Shown here one piece after another: positions 17,479 to 25,977 of a stretch of 64,000 nt of DNA. The translations under genes and the position numbers were made by a program. Origin of the DNA: Bdellovibrio sp. KM01 (GTDB taxonomy: Bacteria > Bdellovibrionota > Bdellovibrionia > Bdellovibrionales > Bdellovibrionaceae). Location: the NCBI RefSeq assembly GCF_013752535.1, contig NZ_CP058348.1:1116001-1180000 (forward strand), read 5' to 3'. A model generated the notes under the pieces. It saw only the letters and a program-made list of their open reading frames with translations. It searched no databases and was not told where the DNA came from. How positions within the stretch are numbered: the stretch's first letter is position 1; each line of letters opens with the position of its first letter.

Positions 17479-18074
17479 ATGCCGCGACCTTGAAGCGTGC
17501 CTTCAAGTTTTGCTCGATACAATTTCATCAAAGGTTCTTTTGCGGCATCACCTTCAATAATTCCGATAGCTTCCGCGATGGCTTGCAAGGTCGCCATTCC
17601 CTCTGGAGTGTTTTCTGCGCGCATGTGGACTGGTGACTGATTCGGAGTTTTGATCATCACTCGCGGGACATCTTTTAATTCATGATGGCGATAGTGAACT
17701 TTGCTGGCTTGGCGCCAATTTCCATCCGGAACAATCAATTGAATCGGGCGGGGATCTTCGGCGACAAACTCTGCCGTCAATTCCCTGGCATCATCTGCAG
17801 GATAAAACATGACGGTGCGATACTGAGGTGTCAGTAAATCACTTAAGTCCAAAGCATTTTGATCAGCTCCGCGGATGCGCATTTCGCTATTCACCAGTGC
17901 TTCAATCGCCAAGCGCCCGGTATTGGTAGTACGTTTTAGTTCCTTGGCGTGAACCACCAGGCACAGGCGGGTTTTCAGTGTAAGTTTCGGAATGAACGCA
18001 CAGACACAGCGGCTTTTGTTTAAAAAGCACACGGGACAAGGGTCTTTGGTCTTTCTTTTGCGTTCTAGAGTCAT
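17460..18074 (-). CDS. DTW-domain protein, probable tRNA-uridine aminocarboxypropyltransferase
   Basis: A 204-residue protein. DTW-domain enzymes (TapT/YfiP and relatives) transfer the aminocarboxypropyl group of S-adenosylmethionine to a tRNA uridine. The N-terminal zinc-type cluster [13 protein letters not shown] (about 13-25) and the [10 protein letters not shown] and [17 protein letters not shown] segments are family features. The name-giving DxTW motif reads DGNW here (about 123-126), so Thr is Asn; this occurs at the proposed active site and makes activity less certain. It is divergent from hutU, with a strong hairpin between the two genes. Confidence 0.85.
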   Translation of the reverse strand: MTLERKRKTKDPCPVCFLNKSRCVCAFIPKLTLKTRLCLVVHAKELKRTTNTGRLAIEALVNSEMRIRGADQNALDLSDLLTPQYRTVMFYPADDARELTAEFVAEDPRPIQLIVPDGNWRQASKVHYRHHELKDVPRVMIKTPNQSPVHMRAENTPEGMATLQAIAEAIGIIEGDAAKEPLMKLYRAKLEGTLQGRGIKPDHF

Positions 18075-18132
18075 CGACGTATGTCTATCGTGCCGGTTTG
18101 GACAGTCAATTTATCCTTCCTTGCTGCGCCGC

Positions 18133-18172
18133 ACCCCCGAAAGGTACGGCGTACCTTTCGGGGGTATTTTTT
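18133..18172 (+). terminator. Strong hairpin with T-run in the hutU leader (candidate attenuator)
   Basis: Two perfect 15-base arms (18133-18147 and 18151-18165, starting ACCCCCGAAAGG) flank a GGC loop and are followed by ATTTTTT on the plus strand only. It lies 38 bp before the hutU start and downstream of no plus-strand gene. Confidence 0.7.
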
Positions 18173-18209
18173 GTTAGGTTCTAGCTCTTCAGATTTCAAA
18201 GGAGAGCAC

Positions 18210-19856
18210 ATGTCTCGCGTCGTTAAGGCCCCAACGGGTAATAAGATGGTTTGTAAAGGCTGGCTGCAAGAGGCCGCTTACCGCATGATCCAAAACAATT
18301 TGGATCCTTCTATCGCAGAACATCCAGAAAATCTTGTCGTGTACGGTGGTATTGGTAAAGCTGCTCGTAACTGGGAATGCTTCGATAAAATCTTGGAAGC
18401 GCTTAAAAATCTGGAAAATGACGAAACTCTTTTGGTTCAATCTGGAAAACCCATCGGTATCTTGAAAACTCACGAAGACGCTCCTCGCGTTCTACTTGCG
18501 AACTCGAACCTTGTTCCCAAATGGGCCACTTGGGAAGTCTTCAATGAGTTGGATAAAAAAGGTTTGATGATGTACGGCCAGATGACGGCGGGTTCTTGGA
18601 TCTATATCGGAACTCAAGGGATCATCCAAGGAACTTACGAATCGTTCGTTGAGGCCGGTCGCCAGTACTTCAATGGTGATTTGAAAGGCCGCGTGATTTT
18701 GACTGCGGGCTTAGGCGGTATGGGTGGAGCACAACCTCTGGCAGGTGTATTCGCTGGGGCTTGCGTGCTTGCGGTTGAAATCGATCCAACTCGTATTCAA
18801 AAACGTCTTGAAACAAAATACATCGACGAAGTGGCAACAGACATCGACGATGCGATTGCTCGTATTAAAAAATACACAGCAGCTGGTGAAGCAAAATCCG
18901 TGGCCCTTCTTGGTAACATGGCGACAGTCATTCACCAATTGATCGACAAAGGTTTCACTCCGGATCTTTTGACAGACCAAACATCTGCGCATGATCCATT
19001 GGTGGGTTATATCCCTGAAGGTTACACAGTTGAGACTGCGAAAACTTTCCGTGAAAAAGATCAAACGGCTTACTTGAAAGCTGCATACGATTCTATGGCG
19101 AAACATGTTCGCGGTATGCTTGCGATGAAAGACAAGGGAGCCGTGACTTTCGATTACGGCAATAACTTGCGTGCACGTGCTCAAGAAGCGGGTGTTGAAA
19201 ATGCATTTGATTACCCAGGATTCGTTCCTGCGTTCATCCGTCCCTTGTTCTGTAAAGGCTCTGGTCCATTCCGTTGGGTTGCACTTTCTGGTGATCCGGC
19301 TGATATCAAAGTGACTGACGATGCGATGAGAAAACTATTCCCTCACAAAAAAGATCTTTTGCGTTGGTTGGATATGGCTGAAGAGCGTATCGCGTTCCAA
19401 GGTCTTCCGGCGCGTATCTGCTGGCTTGAATACGGCGAGCGTGCGAAAGCCGGCGCAATGCTGAATCAACTTGTGGCAGAGGGCAAAGTGAAAGCTCCAA
19501 TCGTTATCGGTCGTGACCATTTGGATTGCGGTTCTGTGGCGTCACCAAATCGTGAAACAGAAGCGATGAAGGACGGTTCCGATGCAGTCAGTGACTGGGC
19601 ATTGCTAAACGCCATGGTGAACACGGCGTGCGGAGCTACGTGGGTGAGCTTGCATCACGGTGGTGGTGTGGGTATGGGTTACAGCCAACACGCAGGACAA
19701 GTGATCGTGGCAGACGGCACTGAAAAAGCGGCTCGCAGGCTTGAGCGCGTATTAACTGCGGATCCAGCAATGGGCATCTTTAGACATTTGGACGCTGGTT
19801 ATGATCTTGCAAAACAAACTGCAAAAGAACGCGGCGTGAACAGCTGCTGGTTGTAA
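18210..19856 (+). CDS. hutU: Urocanate hydratase
   Basis: A 548-residue NAD-dependent enzyme that converts urocanate to imidazolonepropionate, the second step of histidine use. Length and motifs are normal: [17 protein letters not shown] near the N-terminus, [11 protein letters not shown], the [14 protein letters not shown] stretch, the NAD-binding [16 protein letters not shown] and the C-terminal [19 protein letters not shown] 18210 follows GGAGAGCAC; the frame is open further up, but that region holds the leader hairpin. No other hut gene adjoins it; the next gene is an unrelated ABC importer behind a terminator. Confidence 0.97.
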   Translation: MSRVVKAPTGNKMVCKGWLQEAAYRMIQNNLDPSIAEHPENLVVYGGIGKAARNWECFDKILEALKNLENDETLLVQSGKPIGILKTHEDAPRVLLANSNLVPKWATWEVFNELDKKGLMMYGQMTAGSWIYIGTQGIIQGTYESFVEAGRQYFNGDLKGRVILTAGLGGMGGAQPLAGVFAGACVLAVEIDPTRIQKRLETKYIDEVATDIDDAIARIKKYTAAGEAKSVALLGNMATVIHQLIDKGFTPDLLTDQTSAHDPLVGYIPEGYTVETAKTFREKDQTAYLKAAYDSMAKHVRGMLAMKDKGAVTFDYGNNLRARAQEAGVENAFDYPGFVPAFIRPLFCKGSGPFRWVALSGDPADIKVTDDAMRKLFPHKKDLLRWLDMAEERIAFQGLPARICWLEYGERAKAGAMLNQLVAEGKVKAPIVIGRDHLDCGSVASPNRETEAMKDGSDAVSDWALLNAMVNTACGATWVSLHHGGGVGMGYSQHAGQVIVADGTEKAARRLERVLTADPAMGIFRHLDAGYDLAKQTAKERGVNSCWL

Positions 19857-19866
19857 AAATCAAAAA

Positions 19867-19965
19867 GTGTGCAGGCACATGAATTTATTCAAGGCGCAAG
19901 GAGGAAGCTGTACAAGTGTACTGCGACGACGAAGCAAGGCCGAAGAAATTTATGTGCCTGCGCAC
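19867..19965. repeat. Structured ~100 bp element, copy A (24 bp arms, conserved core)
   Basis: Left arm 19867-19890 begins GTGTGCAGGCACAT. Right arm 19942-19965 ends ATGTGCCTGCGCAC. They pair over 24 positions with one mismatch (two further positions are G-U in RNA). The 51-base core contains GGAGGAAGC, a small GTAC...GTAC hairpin and CTGCGACGACG. It lies between the hutU stop and the hutU terminator. A second copy is at 61797-61897. Confidence 0.8.
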
Positions 19966-19975
19966 TTACTTAACT

Positions 19976-20007
19976 GGCCGAAGCGGTCTCACTCTTCGGC
20001 CTTTTTT
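19976..20007 (+). terminator. Hairpin terminator after hutU
   Basis: GGCCGAAG and CTTCGGCC pair around a 10-base loop, followed by six T. Confidence 0.88.
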
Positions 20008-20139
20008 CTCACATTAGTGCTGTCTCCGCTTGATAATTTCACTCTCAGGCAAGAGCTGCTTTTTCTCAGCTAAATCATGTTTGCATTCTTGTGCCATCAG
20101 TCAGACCATTAAGTGATGGTTTAAAAACTGGAGGTCTTC

Positions 20140-21135
20140 ATGATGTCTCACAAGATTATTCTCAGTACGATTCTCGCATCCCTGTCATTAGCTCCCTTAA
20201 GTTTCGCAAATGCTCAAGCCAAAGGCACACCCGATGTTGTGCGCGTGGGAAATTTGAAATTCGCGCACTACGGAGCGATCAGCTACATGTCTGAATATTG
20301 CGGTAAGTATAATTTAAAAGTTCAAGAGCGCGTGTTCGCCAAAGGCATCGATATCATGCCAGCGATTATCGCGGGAGAAATCGACGTTGCTGCAAGTGCA
20401 GCTGATGCCGCTATCGCAGGTCGTGCCAGCAAAGTTCCTATTTACGCGATCGCAGGTTTCGCCGAAGGTGGCGCCCGAATCGTCGCAGGTAAAGATTCAA
20501 AAATCACTTCCGTCAAAGATTTCAAAGGCAAAAAAGTCGGTGTGGCCCGCGGGGGAGCACAGGAGCTATTGCTTCTGGCAGAGCTTGCGAAGAACAATCT
20601 AACCTGGTCTGATAAACCGGGCAAAGACGTGACGATTGTGTACATGGCCTTTGCAGATTTGAATCAAGCCTTGGCCGCGAAACAAATCGACGCCATGGCA
20701 CAGAGTGAACCGCAATCATCCCAGGCCATCAATAAAGGCTGGGGTACGGAGTTGATGAAACCCTATGACACGGAGATGGGTAAACCAATTCGTACGCTGG
20801 TTATGACGGAAAAAATGTATAATGAGAAAAAACCTATCGCTGAAAGATTCGTAAAATGCTTCGTCGAAGTGACTCAGCTTTTCATGGATAAACCAGAAAT
20901 CGCTGAAAAATTCGTGGTCGAAAAAATGTTTAAAGGTCAGATCACAAATCAAGACTTCAAAGATGCTATCGGCAACTCTCCTTATGTGTATCACTTGACT
21001 GCAGAACATATTCAAATCACCACGGATTTTATGCAAAAGTTCGGTGTGGGCCGCATGCAAAATCCCCCGAAAGCGACAGATTGGGTGAAACTTGATTTGC
21101 TGGAAGATGCGAAAAAATCTTTGGGTGTGAAATAG
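20140..21135 (+). CDS. ABC importer substrate-binding protein, NMT1/THI5-like
   Basis: A 331-residue protein with a signal peptide (about 1-27, FANAQA). The mature protein fits the NMT1/THI5-like periplasmic-binding family used for taurine, alkanesulfonate, nitrate, or pyrimidine-type precursors: VRVGNLKFAHYGAISYMSEYCGKYNL, ...GEIDVAASAADAAIAG, DFKGKKVGVARGGAQELLL, and QIDAMAQSEPQSSQA. The ligand cannot be told from sequence alone. No thiamine riboswitch is visible upstream, which argues mildly against a thiamine-precursor role. It is the first gene of a three-gene importer operon. GGAGG lies 7 bp before the first of two ATGs. Confidence 0.87.
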   Translation: MMSHKIILSTILASLSLAPLSFANAQAKGTPDVVRVGNLKFAHYGAISYMSEYCGKYNLKVQERVFAKGIDIMPAIIAGEIDVAASAADAAIAGRASKVPIYAIAGFAEGGARIVAGKDSKITSVKDFKGKKVGVARGGAQELLLLAELAKNNLTWSDKPGKDVTIVYMAFADLNQALAAKQIDAMAQSEPQSSQAINKGWGTELMKPYDTEMGKPIRTLVMTEKMYNEKKPIAERFVKCFVEVTQLFMDKPEIAEKFVVEKMFKGQITNQDFKDAIGNSPYVYHLTAEHIQITTDFMQKFGVGRMQNPPKATDWVKLDLLEDAKKSLGVK

Positions 21136-21143
21136 GGGACTTG

Positions 21144-21971
21144 ATGGCTAAGGCTAAAATAGATTTCCTATCGCGTATCAAAGGGATTTGGGTGCCAATA
21201 CTTGCCATCGCCATCTGGGAGCTGGTGGTCCGTATTGGTTGGGTGAATCCGCAAGTTTTGCCAGCCCCCTCAGCGGTGATCGTTCGTTGGTATCAATATT
21301 TAATGCCGCAAGAAGCCTATGACCCGGCATCAGGAATCTCTAAAGTATCCTGGATGTTTTCCGGCGAGCTTGTTCACGATTTATGGGCCAGCTTTTACCG
21401 CGTGATCCTGGGATGCGTGATTGGCGGAGTCTTGGCATTGCCACTCGGTCTTTTGATGGGTGCAAGCCAAAAGGTTTATGACTATTTCAATCCTTTGGTT
21501 CAAGTTCTGCGTCCCATTCCACCGATTGCCTATATTCCGTTGGCTATTTTGTGGTTTGGGTTAGGAAATCCTCCGGCGGTTTTTCTGATCGCACTGGGAG
21601 CATTCTTTCCAATCCTGATGAACACCATCGTAGGTGTGCGCGCCGTGGATTCTATCTATATCCGTGCAGCTCGTAACTTAGGCGCAGGATCTTTTTTAAT
21701 GTTTAGAAAAGTGATCGTGCCTGCAGCAATGCCGTACATTTTAAGCGGCATTCGTATTGGGATCGGGACAGGTTTTATCTGTATGATCGTTGCAGAAATG
21801 ATCGCGGTGAATTCGGGCCTTGGTTACCGCATCCTGGAAGCTCGTGAATATTTCTGGTCTGATAAAATTATCGCCGGGATGTTTTCCATCGGTCTTTTGG
21901 GACTTGCGATCGATACCGTGGTGGATAAATTGAACAATTACTTGCTCCGTTGGCACCGAGGTCTTGAATAA
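21144..21971 (+). CDS. ABC importer permease, SsuC/TauC type
   Basis: A 275-residue inner-membrane protein with about six membrane helices. The EAA loop that docks the ATPase is visible (IRAARNLGAGSFLMFRKVIVPAAMPYIL, about 170-197). The family includes the sulfonate, nitrate and taurine permeases. I chose ATG 21144; the in-frame TTG 3 bp earlier is an alternative. It follows the binding-protein gene by 8 bp, and its stop overlaps the ATPase start (TAATG). Confidence 0.9.
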   Translation: MAKAKIDFLSRIKGIWVPILAIAIWELVVRIGWVNPQVLPAPSAVIVRWYQYLMPQEAYDPASGISKVSWMFSGELVHDLWASFYRVILGCVIGGVLALPLGLLMGASQKVYDYFNPLVQVLRPIPPIAYIPLAILWFGLGNPPAVFLIALGAFFPILMNTIVGVRAVDSIYIRAARNLGAGSFLMFRKVIVPAAMPYILSGIRIGIGTGFICMIVAEMIAVNSGLGYRILEAREYFWSDKIIAGMFSIGLLGLAIDTVVDKLNNYLLRWHRGLE

Positions 21972-22783
21972 TGACAAACACAGAAACTCAAATCAAAGTT
22001 CAAGGTGTCGATAAAATCTTCGTCGGTGGTGAAGAGGGTAAAGAGGTCATTGCTCTTAAAGACATCAATCTGGAGATTCCTCGCGGGCAGTTTCTGTGCC
22101 TGCTGGGGCCGTCAGGTTGTGGTAAGAGCACGCTGTTAAATGCGATTGCGGGATTTTCCCTGCCGACGAATGGACAAGTTTTGGTCGAGAGTAAAGTCGT
22201 CCAGGAGCCGGGGCCAGATCGTGGCATGGTTTTCCAAGAGTACGCGTTGTTTCCGTGGATGTCGGTCGAAGACAACATCACATTTGGTTTGCGCATTAAA
22301 AAGAATGTGCCTGAAGATAAAATTCAAAAGACTTTGGAATCATTGTTAGAGAAATTGAAACTAACGGAATTCCGTAAGCGCTTCCCGAAAGATCTGTCAG
22401 GTGGTATGCGCCAACGTGTGGCGATCGCGCGCGTCTTGGCCCTGGATCCACCGATTATGCTTATGGATGAGCCCTTTGGAGCGTTAGATGCCTTGACCCG
22501 CAGAAGTCTGCAAGACGAGCTGATTAAGCTGTGGCAAGAGACTAAAAAGACTGTGGTCTTCGTCACTCATAGTATGGAAGAAGCGATTTATCTCGCGGAC
22601 CGTATCGTGGTCATGACCTACCGACCAGGAACCGTGAAGAAAGATCTGATCGTCGATCTTCCTCGCCCAAGAAGCCCAGCCGCCAATGATTTCAATGCCC
22701 TTAAGCGTGAAATCAGCGACTTGGTCATGGCCGAGCAAAACCGCTTCCAAAACGCCCAAATCCGCGGATCTACTGGCGACTAA
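21971..22783 (+). CDS. ABC importer ATP-binding protein, SsuB/TauB type
   Basis: A 270-residue ATPase that powers the importer encoded by the two preceding genes. Walker A GPSGCGKST (about 44-52), Q-loop VFQEYALFPWMSV, signature LSGGMRQR (about 139-146), Walker B IMLMDEPFGALD and the H-loop VFVTHSMEEA are all intact. The start ATG shares a base with the permease stop. The last four bases overlap the convergent minus-strand gene, so there is no intergenic terminator between them. Confidence 0.93.
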   Translation: MTNTETQIKVQGVDKIFVGGEEGKEVIALKDINLEIPRGQFLCLLGPSGCGKSTLLNAIAGFSLPTNGQVLVESKVVQEPGPDRGMVFQEYALFPWMSVEDNITFGLRIKKNVPEDKIQKTLESLLEKLKLTEFRKRFPKDLSGGMRQRVAIARVLALDPPIMLMDEPFGALDALTRRSLQDELIKLWQETKKTVVFVTHSMEEAIYLADRIVVMTYRPGTVKKDLIVDLPRPRSPAANDFNALKREISDLVMAEQNRFQNAQIRGSTGD

Positions 22784-23349
22784 ATCAAATTCCTATTCAA
22801 TAGTGCACTCAATTCGATCGAGTTCTCGGCATCAGCCGAGAGCTTGATACGAACTTTCACTGGTGCTAAGCATGCTTCAGCGTAAGTCATCCTATAAGTT
22901 ACCCTGACATTCAGCTTATCTTCGCTGATCGCCACATTAAAATGATTGGGAAAATAGTTTTGATTCGTTTCGAACTGTAAATAGGTCGAATCAATCTGCA
23001 CAAGCAAGGGTTGGCTGAGGAAACCTATGGCTTTCGACCCATCAAAGTCTAACGTCCAAAGTATGTTTTCATTTTGCACTTCGGCGGGAACATCACCACG
23101 CTGAATAATGTCTAGAACGCGGTTGATGTGTTCTTGAGTCAGATTTCCCTTGCTCATCGCCGCGGCGACCGCCGCTTCATTTGAGCGTTGCAGAAAGGAA
23201 TCCATCCTTTTGCGGTACAGTCGGCAGCTCGTCTGTTCCTGGGTCTCATTCAGCACCTGGGCTGTTTGAATTTTGATTTCGCCGACCAAGTGATCGGCGA
23301 AGACGGACGGTGAACTGATTAAGATAAGACTCAAAAGAAACCATTTCAT
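22780..23349 (-). CDS. Exported protein of unknown function, last gene of a six-gene secreted-protein operon
   Basis: A 189-residue protein. Residues 1-18 form a signal peptide (SPSVFA|DH). It has two Cys (SCRLY near 42 and EACLAP near 160) that could form a disulfide. The mature part mixes a helical stretch (about 45-85) with beta-rich sequence. I do not recognise a family. It follows the 413-residue gene by 9 bp on the minus strand and is the last gene of the run that begins at 27967. Confidence 0.7.
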   Translation of the reverse strand: MKWFLLSLILISSPSVFADHLVGEIKIQTAQVLNETQEQTSCRLYRKRMDSFLQRSNEAAVAAAMSKGNLTQEHINRVLDIIQRGDVPAEVQNENILWTLDFDGSKAIGFLSQPLLVQIDSTYLQFETNQNYFPNHFNVAISEDKLNVRVTYRMTYAEACLAPVKVRIKLSADAENSIELSALLNRNLI

Positions 23350-23358
23350 AAATCTTCC

Positions 23359-24600
23359 TTAGTCTTTTGAAAAGCCAACAGATCCGCTAAACATGACAGG
23401 CGTTGTGATTTCGACTGTCTCTTCTGCCTTGGAGTTATTCGCTGAAATATAAGAGTCTGTTTTGGAAGTTCCTCCCAATGTTGAGTTGGCGATATCCAAG
23501 ACAATCGCACCAGCCTGGCAATAGGGATGAGCACATTTTCTTAGCCCTTCAGCGGCAGCAGAAGCGCCATTTTTACCCGGCGTTCCTGATTCCACAGGTG
23601 GCAGAGGCACCCCAAGTCTTGCCATAGAAATGTCATCTAAAACTTCCTGCATCAATCTTTGCTTTATATCCCAAGCTGTTTGTGCTTTGACTTCCGCGCA
23701 AACGCGAGAGTCGTTACAACTCATCGTCAGTGAAAACCAGCCAGAGGTTTCTGCAGTTTCGATCAGTGACGAGGCCGTGCTAGTTTTAAAGAATCCACCC
23801 TTGGATGAAGACTCGCGAATTTTTTTAGCCAGTAGACCCTTATTGTAAGTGGCGGTGTAACCAAACGTCGCACCCACTTCGTATTTATAGAAGGCAGTTG
23901 GCGTGATCAGGCCTGCTAAAACCTGGGAATCGATTTGCTCAGGAATTTCGCGTGTGAAGGGATCACGAAGTTTACAAGCTCCAAACAAGCTGAGATCCAA
24001 GCGGGCAGAGTAACTTCCGGCGCCAACATTGCTGTCCTTGGGAAGCGGCAAGTCTTCGTTAAAAGCGATACGCATATCAGGATCTTGGTTTTTTGCCTGA
24101 TTCCAGGCAAGCGTCACTTCTTTCAACGGCACCGCCATGAAGGCCACAGGAACAGCGGTATTGTATTGACGAAAGCGTTGAACATTTTTTTCGATGTTCA
24201 TATCAAAGATCATTTCCACGGAGGCACCTAATGCCGCGGCCAGATCGCCATAGTCGGATTTGATATTCTCGCGTGTTTCGCGAATTTTGGTCAAAGCTTC
24301 CTCGTTGACCTTTCCTTTGATAGCTTCTGTCGTCTGTCTGTTAAGTTCTGTCATCATTTTATTTAATGAATTGATTTCTGCACAGCGCCCCAGGTTGCCG
24401 CTGGTGATCCCTGTAACCTTGCGTGTTGCTTGCGCCGGAGGCAGTACATAAGCTGTCTTGCAATCCGCTGTCAGAAAATAGCCGCCACTGTTAGGTGGCG
24501 TGCGGATACTTTTCGCTATATCACAGGATGTCGAAATTCTTGGACCTACAGCAAAAGCCGAACTTGAAATCACCGATAAAAAGAGGATCCATATTTTCAT
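23359..24600 (-). CDS. Exported protein with YFxxDCxTAY-type N-terminal motif, paralogue 1
   Basis: A 413-residue protein with a signal peptide (about 1-17). After TSCDIAK comes GGYFLTADCKTAYVLPP (about 39-55), then a Cys (GRCAEI), then a helical stretch (about 77-115). The same order (SC, YFxxDCxTA, third Cys, coiled helix) is found in the proteins encoded at 25978 and 28178. The C-terminal third has the pairs SCNDSRVC and KCAHPYC, which suit disulfides. I do not know the family. The stop overlaps nothing; its start overlaps the lipoprotein gene at 24597 by 4 bp, so the genes are probably coupled. Confidence 0.72.
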   Translation of the reverse strand: MKIWILFLSVISSSAFAVGPRISTSCDIAKSIRTPPNSGGYFLTADCKTAYVLPPAQATRKVTGITSGNLGRCAEINSLNKMMTELNRQTTEAIKGKVNEEALTKIRETRENIKSDYGDLAAALGASVEMIFDMNIEKNVQRFRQYNTAVPVAFMAVPLKEVTLAWNQAKNQDPDMRIAFNEDLPLPKDSNVGAGSYSARLDLSLFGACKLRDPFTREIPEQIDSQVLAGLITPTAFYKYEVGATFGYTATYNKGLLAKKIRESSSKGGFFKTSTASSLIETAETSGWFSLTMSCNDSRVCAEVKAQTAWDIKQRLMQEVLDDISMARLGVPLPPVESGTPGKNGASAAAEGLRKCAHPYCQAGAIVLDIANSTLGGTSKTDSYISANNSKAEETVEITTPVMFSGSVGFSKD

Positions 24601-24980
24601 AAATTTTCCTTTTTCAAAAATTCCTTGGCCAGATTCACCATTTCGTACGAATCACTTCTTGGGTCCGATATTATAGGGAAGACTTCCAGAAGCAGTTGAA
24701 TGCTTTCCGATTTGGGTTGGTTTTCCAATTGCAATATCACTGAACCTAAGACATATGCCTGAGCGATCGGCAAAGACTTCGGATCAGGTTGTTGCCACTG
24801 AATTTTGCCCATTTGCGAGCTCCAAGATTTGTACAATCTACTTAAAATCGTCGCTTGCATCTGAGCCTGCGAAGATACACCCGGCGTATCCTGTCCATTA
24901 TTTTCAGGTCTCGGAGTTCCGGAGTTTTCACAAGATGTAAGCAGTGAAACAATGCAAATGAGACCGAGCAGGTTTTTCAT
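24597..24980 (-). CDS. Small lipoprotein of unknown function
   Basis: A 127-residue protein with lipobox LLTSC (Cys17). A low-complexity spacer (about 18-37) is followed by an all-helical domain with no further Cys. Family not recognised. It overlaps the next gene in the operon by 4 bp (ATGA) and starts 1 bp after the preceding gene's stop, so it is translated as part of the same unit. Because the lipid anchor ties it to a membrane, it may tether the otherwise soluble products of this operon; that is inference. Confidence 0.72.
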   Translation of the reverse strand: MKNLLGLICIVSLLTSCENSGTPRPENNGQDTPGVSSQAQMQATILSRLYKSWSSQMGKIQWQQPDPKSLPIAQAYVLGSVILQLENQPKSESIQLLLEVFPIISDPRSDSYEMVNLAKEFLKKENL

Positions 24981-24981
24981 C

Positions 24982-25965
24982 TTAGTCTCCGATATTTACA
25001 TCCAACGTTTCCCCAATAACGTAATTTAACGTGTATTGGGGATTCTCAGGTTTTACGTAGTCAATGTTCATTCCCCAATTATTATAAAGCTCAGAGTCTT
25101 TCGCAGTCGCTTTCTGGGCGGTATTTAGAGTCACATAATCGGCTTTCACCGAATTCAAGAAGGTTTGAATTCTTTCGGCAGAATGAAGCATTTCTGATGT
25201 GGCCACGACAGAACGAGCGGCAACACCCAATGCGAAGGCTTCCGCCAGTTCATTTTGCTTCGTAGTGTTCTTGTTGCTGACCACGTTCGGTTGGAATTTC
25301 CAGAACTGCTGGTAAATGGATGTATAAGCGCTTTGCTTGATCCACATGGTTTTGTCTGGAAGGGCTTTTTCATAAGTGATATCTCTTACGACCGAGAACT
25401 GAACAGTTTGCTCCATAAGATCACAGGCCAAAGCATTCTTATCCGAAAGATCAATTTGAATCTCCTGACCATCGGACTCACGAACTTTTGCAGCGAGCAA
25501 AGAAATTTCTTTCTCTAAAGTTCCCTTTTGTTCGCGGTACTCCGTATCGTTAGAGATCCAGTAACCATAGTTTTTAGTCAGGTTGATTTTTGGTTCACCC
25601 ACCACCACTGAGTTTTCAAATGTCGAAAACTTGGCAAGGGCCGCAGCCGAAATCCCATCCCCGGGGATAATTAGTTTCGCCTTAAATCGCTTTCCAAGAA
25701 AGATCGACATTTTGCATAGATCACCAGCTGTCGAATTTCTTTTTGCATTAACAATCACCTTTAAAGGCGTGTTTTTAACAAACAAACGGTGAAAGCGAGA
25801 AGCTCCCGTAGGCAATTTATAAACTTCCGCGCGCAGTCCCGTATCAGAATCCAAGTAAATGCTCTCGCTTTTAAGGGTGGGAGCCCACTTTCCAAGGGAG
25901 CCCCAGTCTGTCGCTTGAGCATTCGCAGTCGTCGCGATTAATAAAATGAATGTTGCGAGTTTCAT
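24982..25965 (-). CDS. Exported protein of unknown function
   Basis: A 327-residue protein with a signal peptide (about 1-18, ANAQA). The first half is beta-rich (LRAEVYKLPTGASRFHRLFV, KAKLIIPGDGISAAALAKF); the second half is helical. Two Cys are seen (DLCKM and ACDLM). It does not carry the YFxxDCxTA motif of its neighbours. The product is not one I recognise. It lies 1 bp upstream of the small lipoprotein gene and 12 bp after the 476-residue gene in the same minus-strand operon. Confidence 0.72.
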   Translation of the reverse strand: MKLATFILLIATTANAQATDWGSLGKWAPTLKSESIYLDSDTGLRAEVYKLPTGASRFHRLFVKNTPLKVIVNAKRNSTAGDLCKMSIFLGKRFKAKLIIPGDGISAAALAKFSTFENSVVVGEPKINLTKNYGYWISNDTEYREQKGTLEKEISLLAAKVRESDGQEIQIDLSDKNALACDLMEQTVQFSVVRDITYEKALPDKTMWIKQSAYTSIYQQFWKFQPNVVSNKNTTKQNELAEAFALGVAARSVVATSEMLHSAERIQTFLNSVKADYVTLNTAQKATAKDSELYNNWGMNIDYVKPENPQYTLNYVIGETLDVNIGD

Positions 25966-25977
25966 AAAAGTCTCCGA

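Noticed and set aside
20008-20139. Possible thiamine riboswitch before the NMT1/THI5-like importer
   Set aside because: The conserved CTGAGA and ACCTGATC blocks of the thiamine riboswitch are not present; only a 5 bp hairpin at 20104-20119 is.
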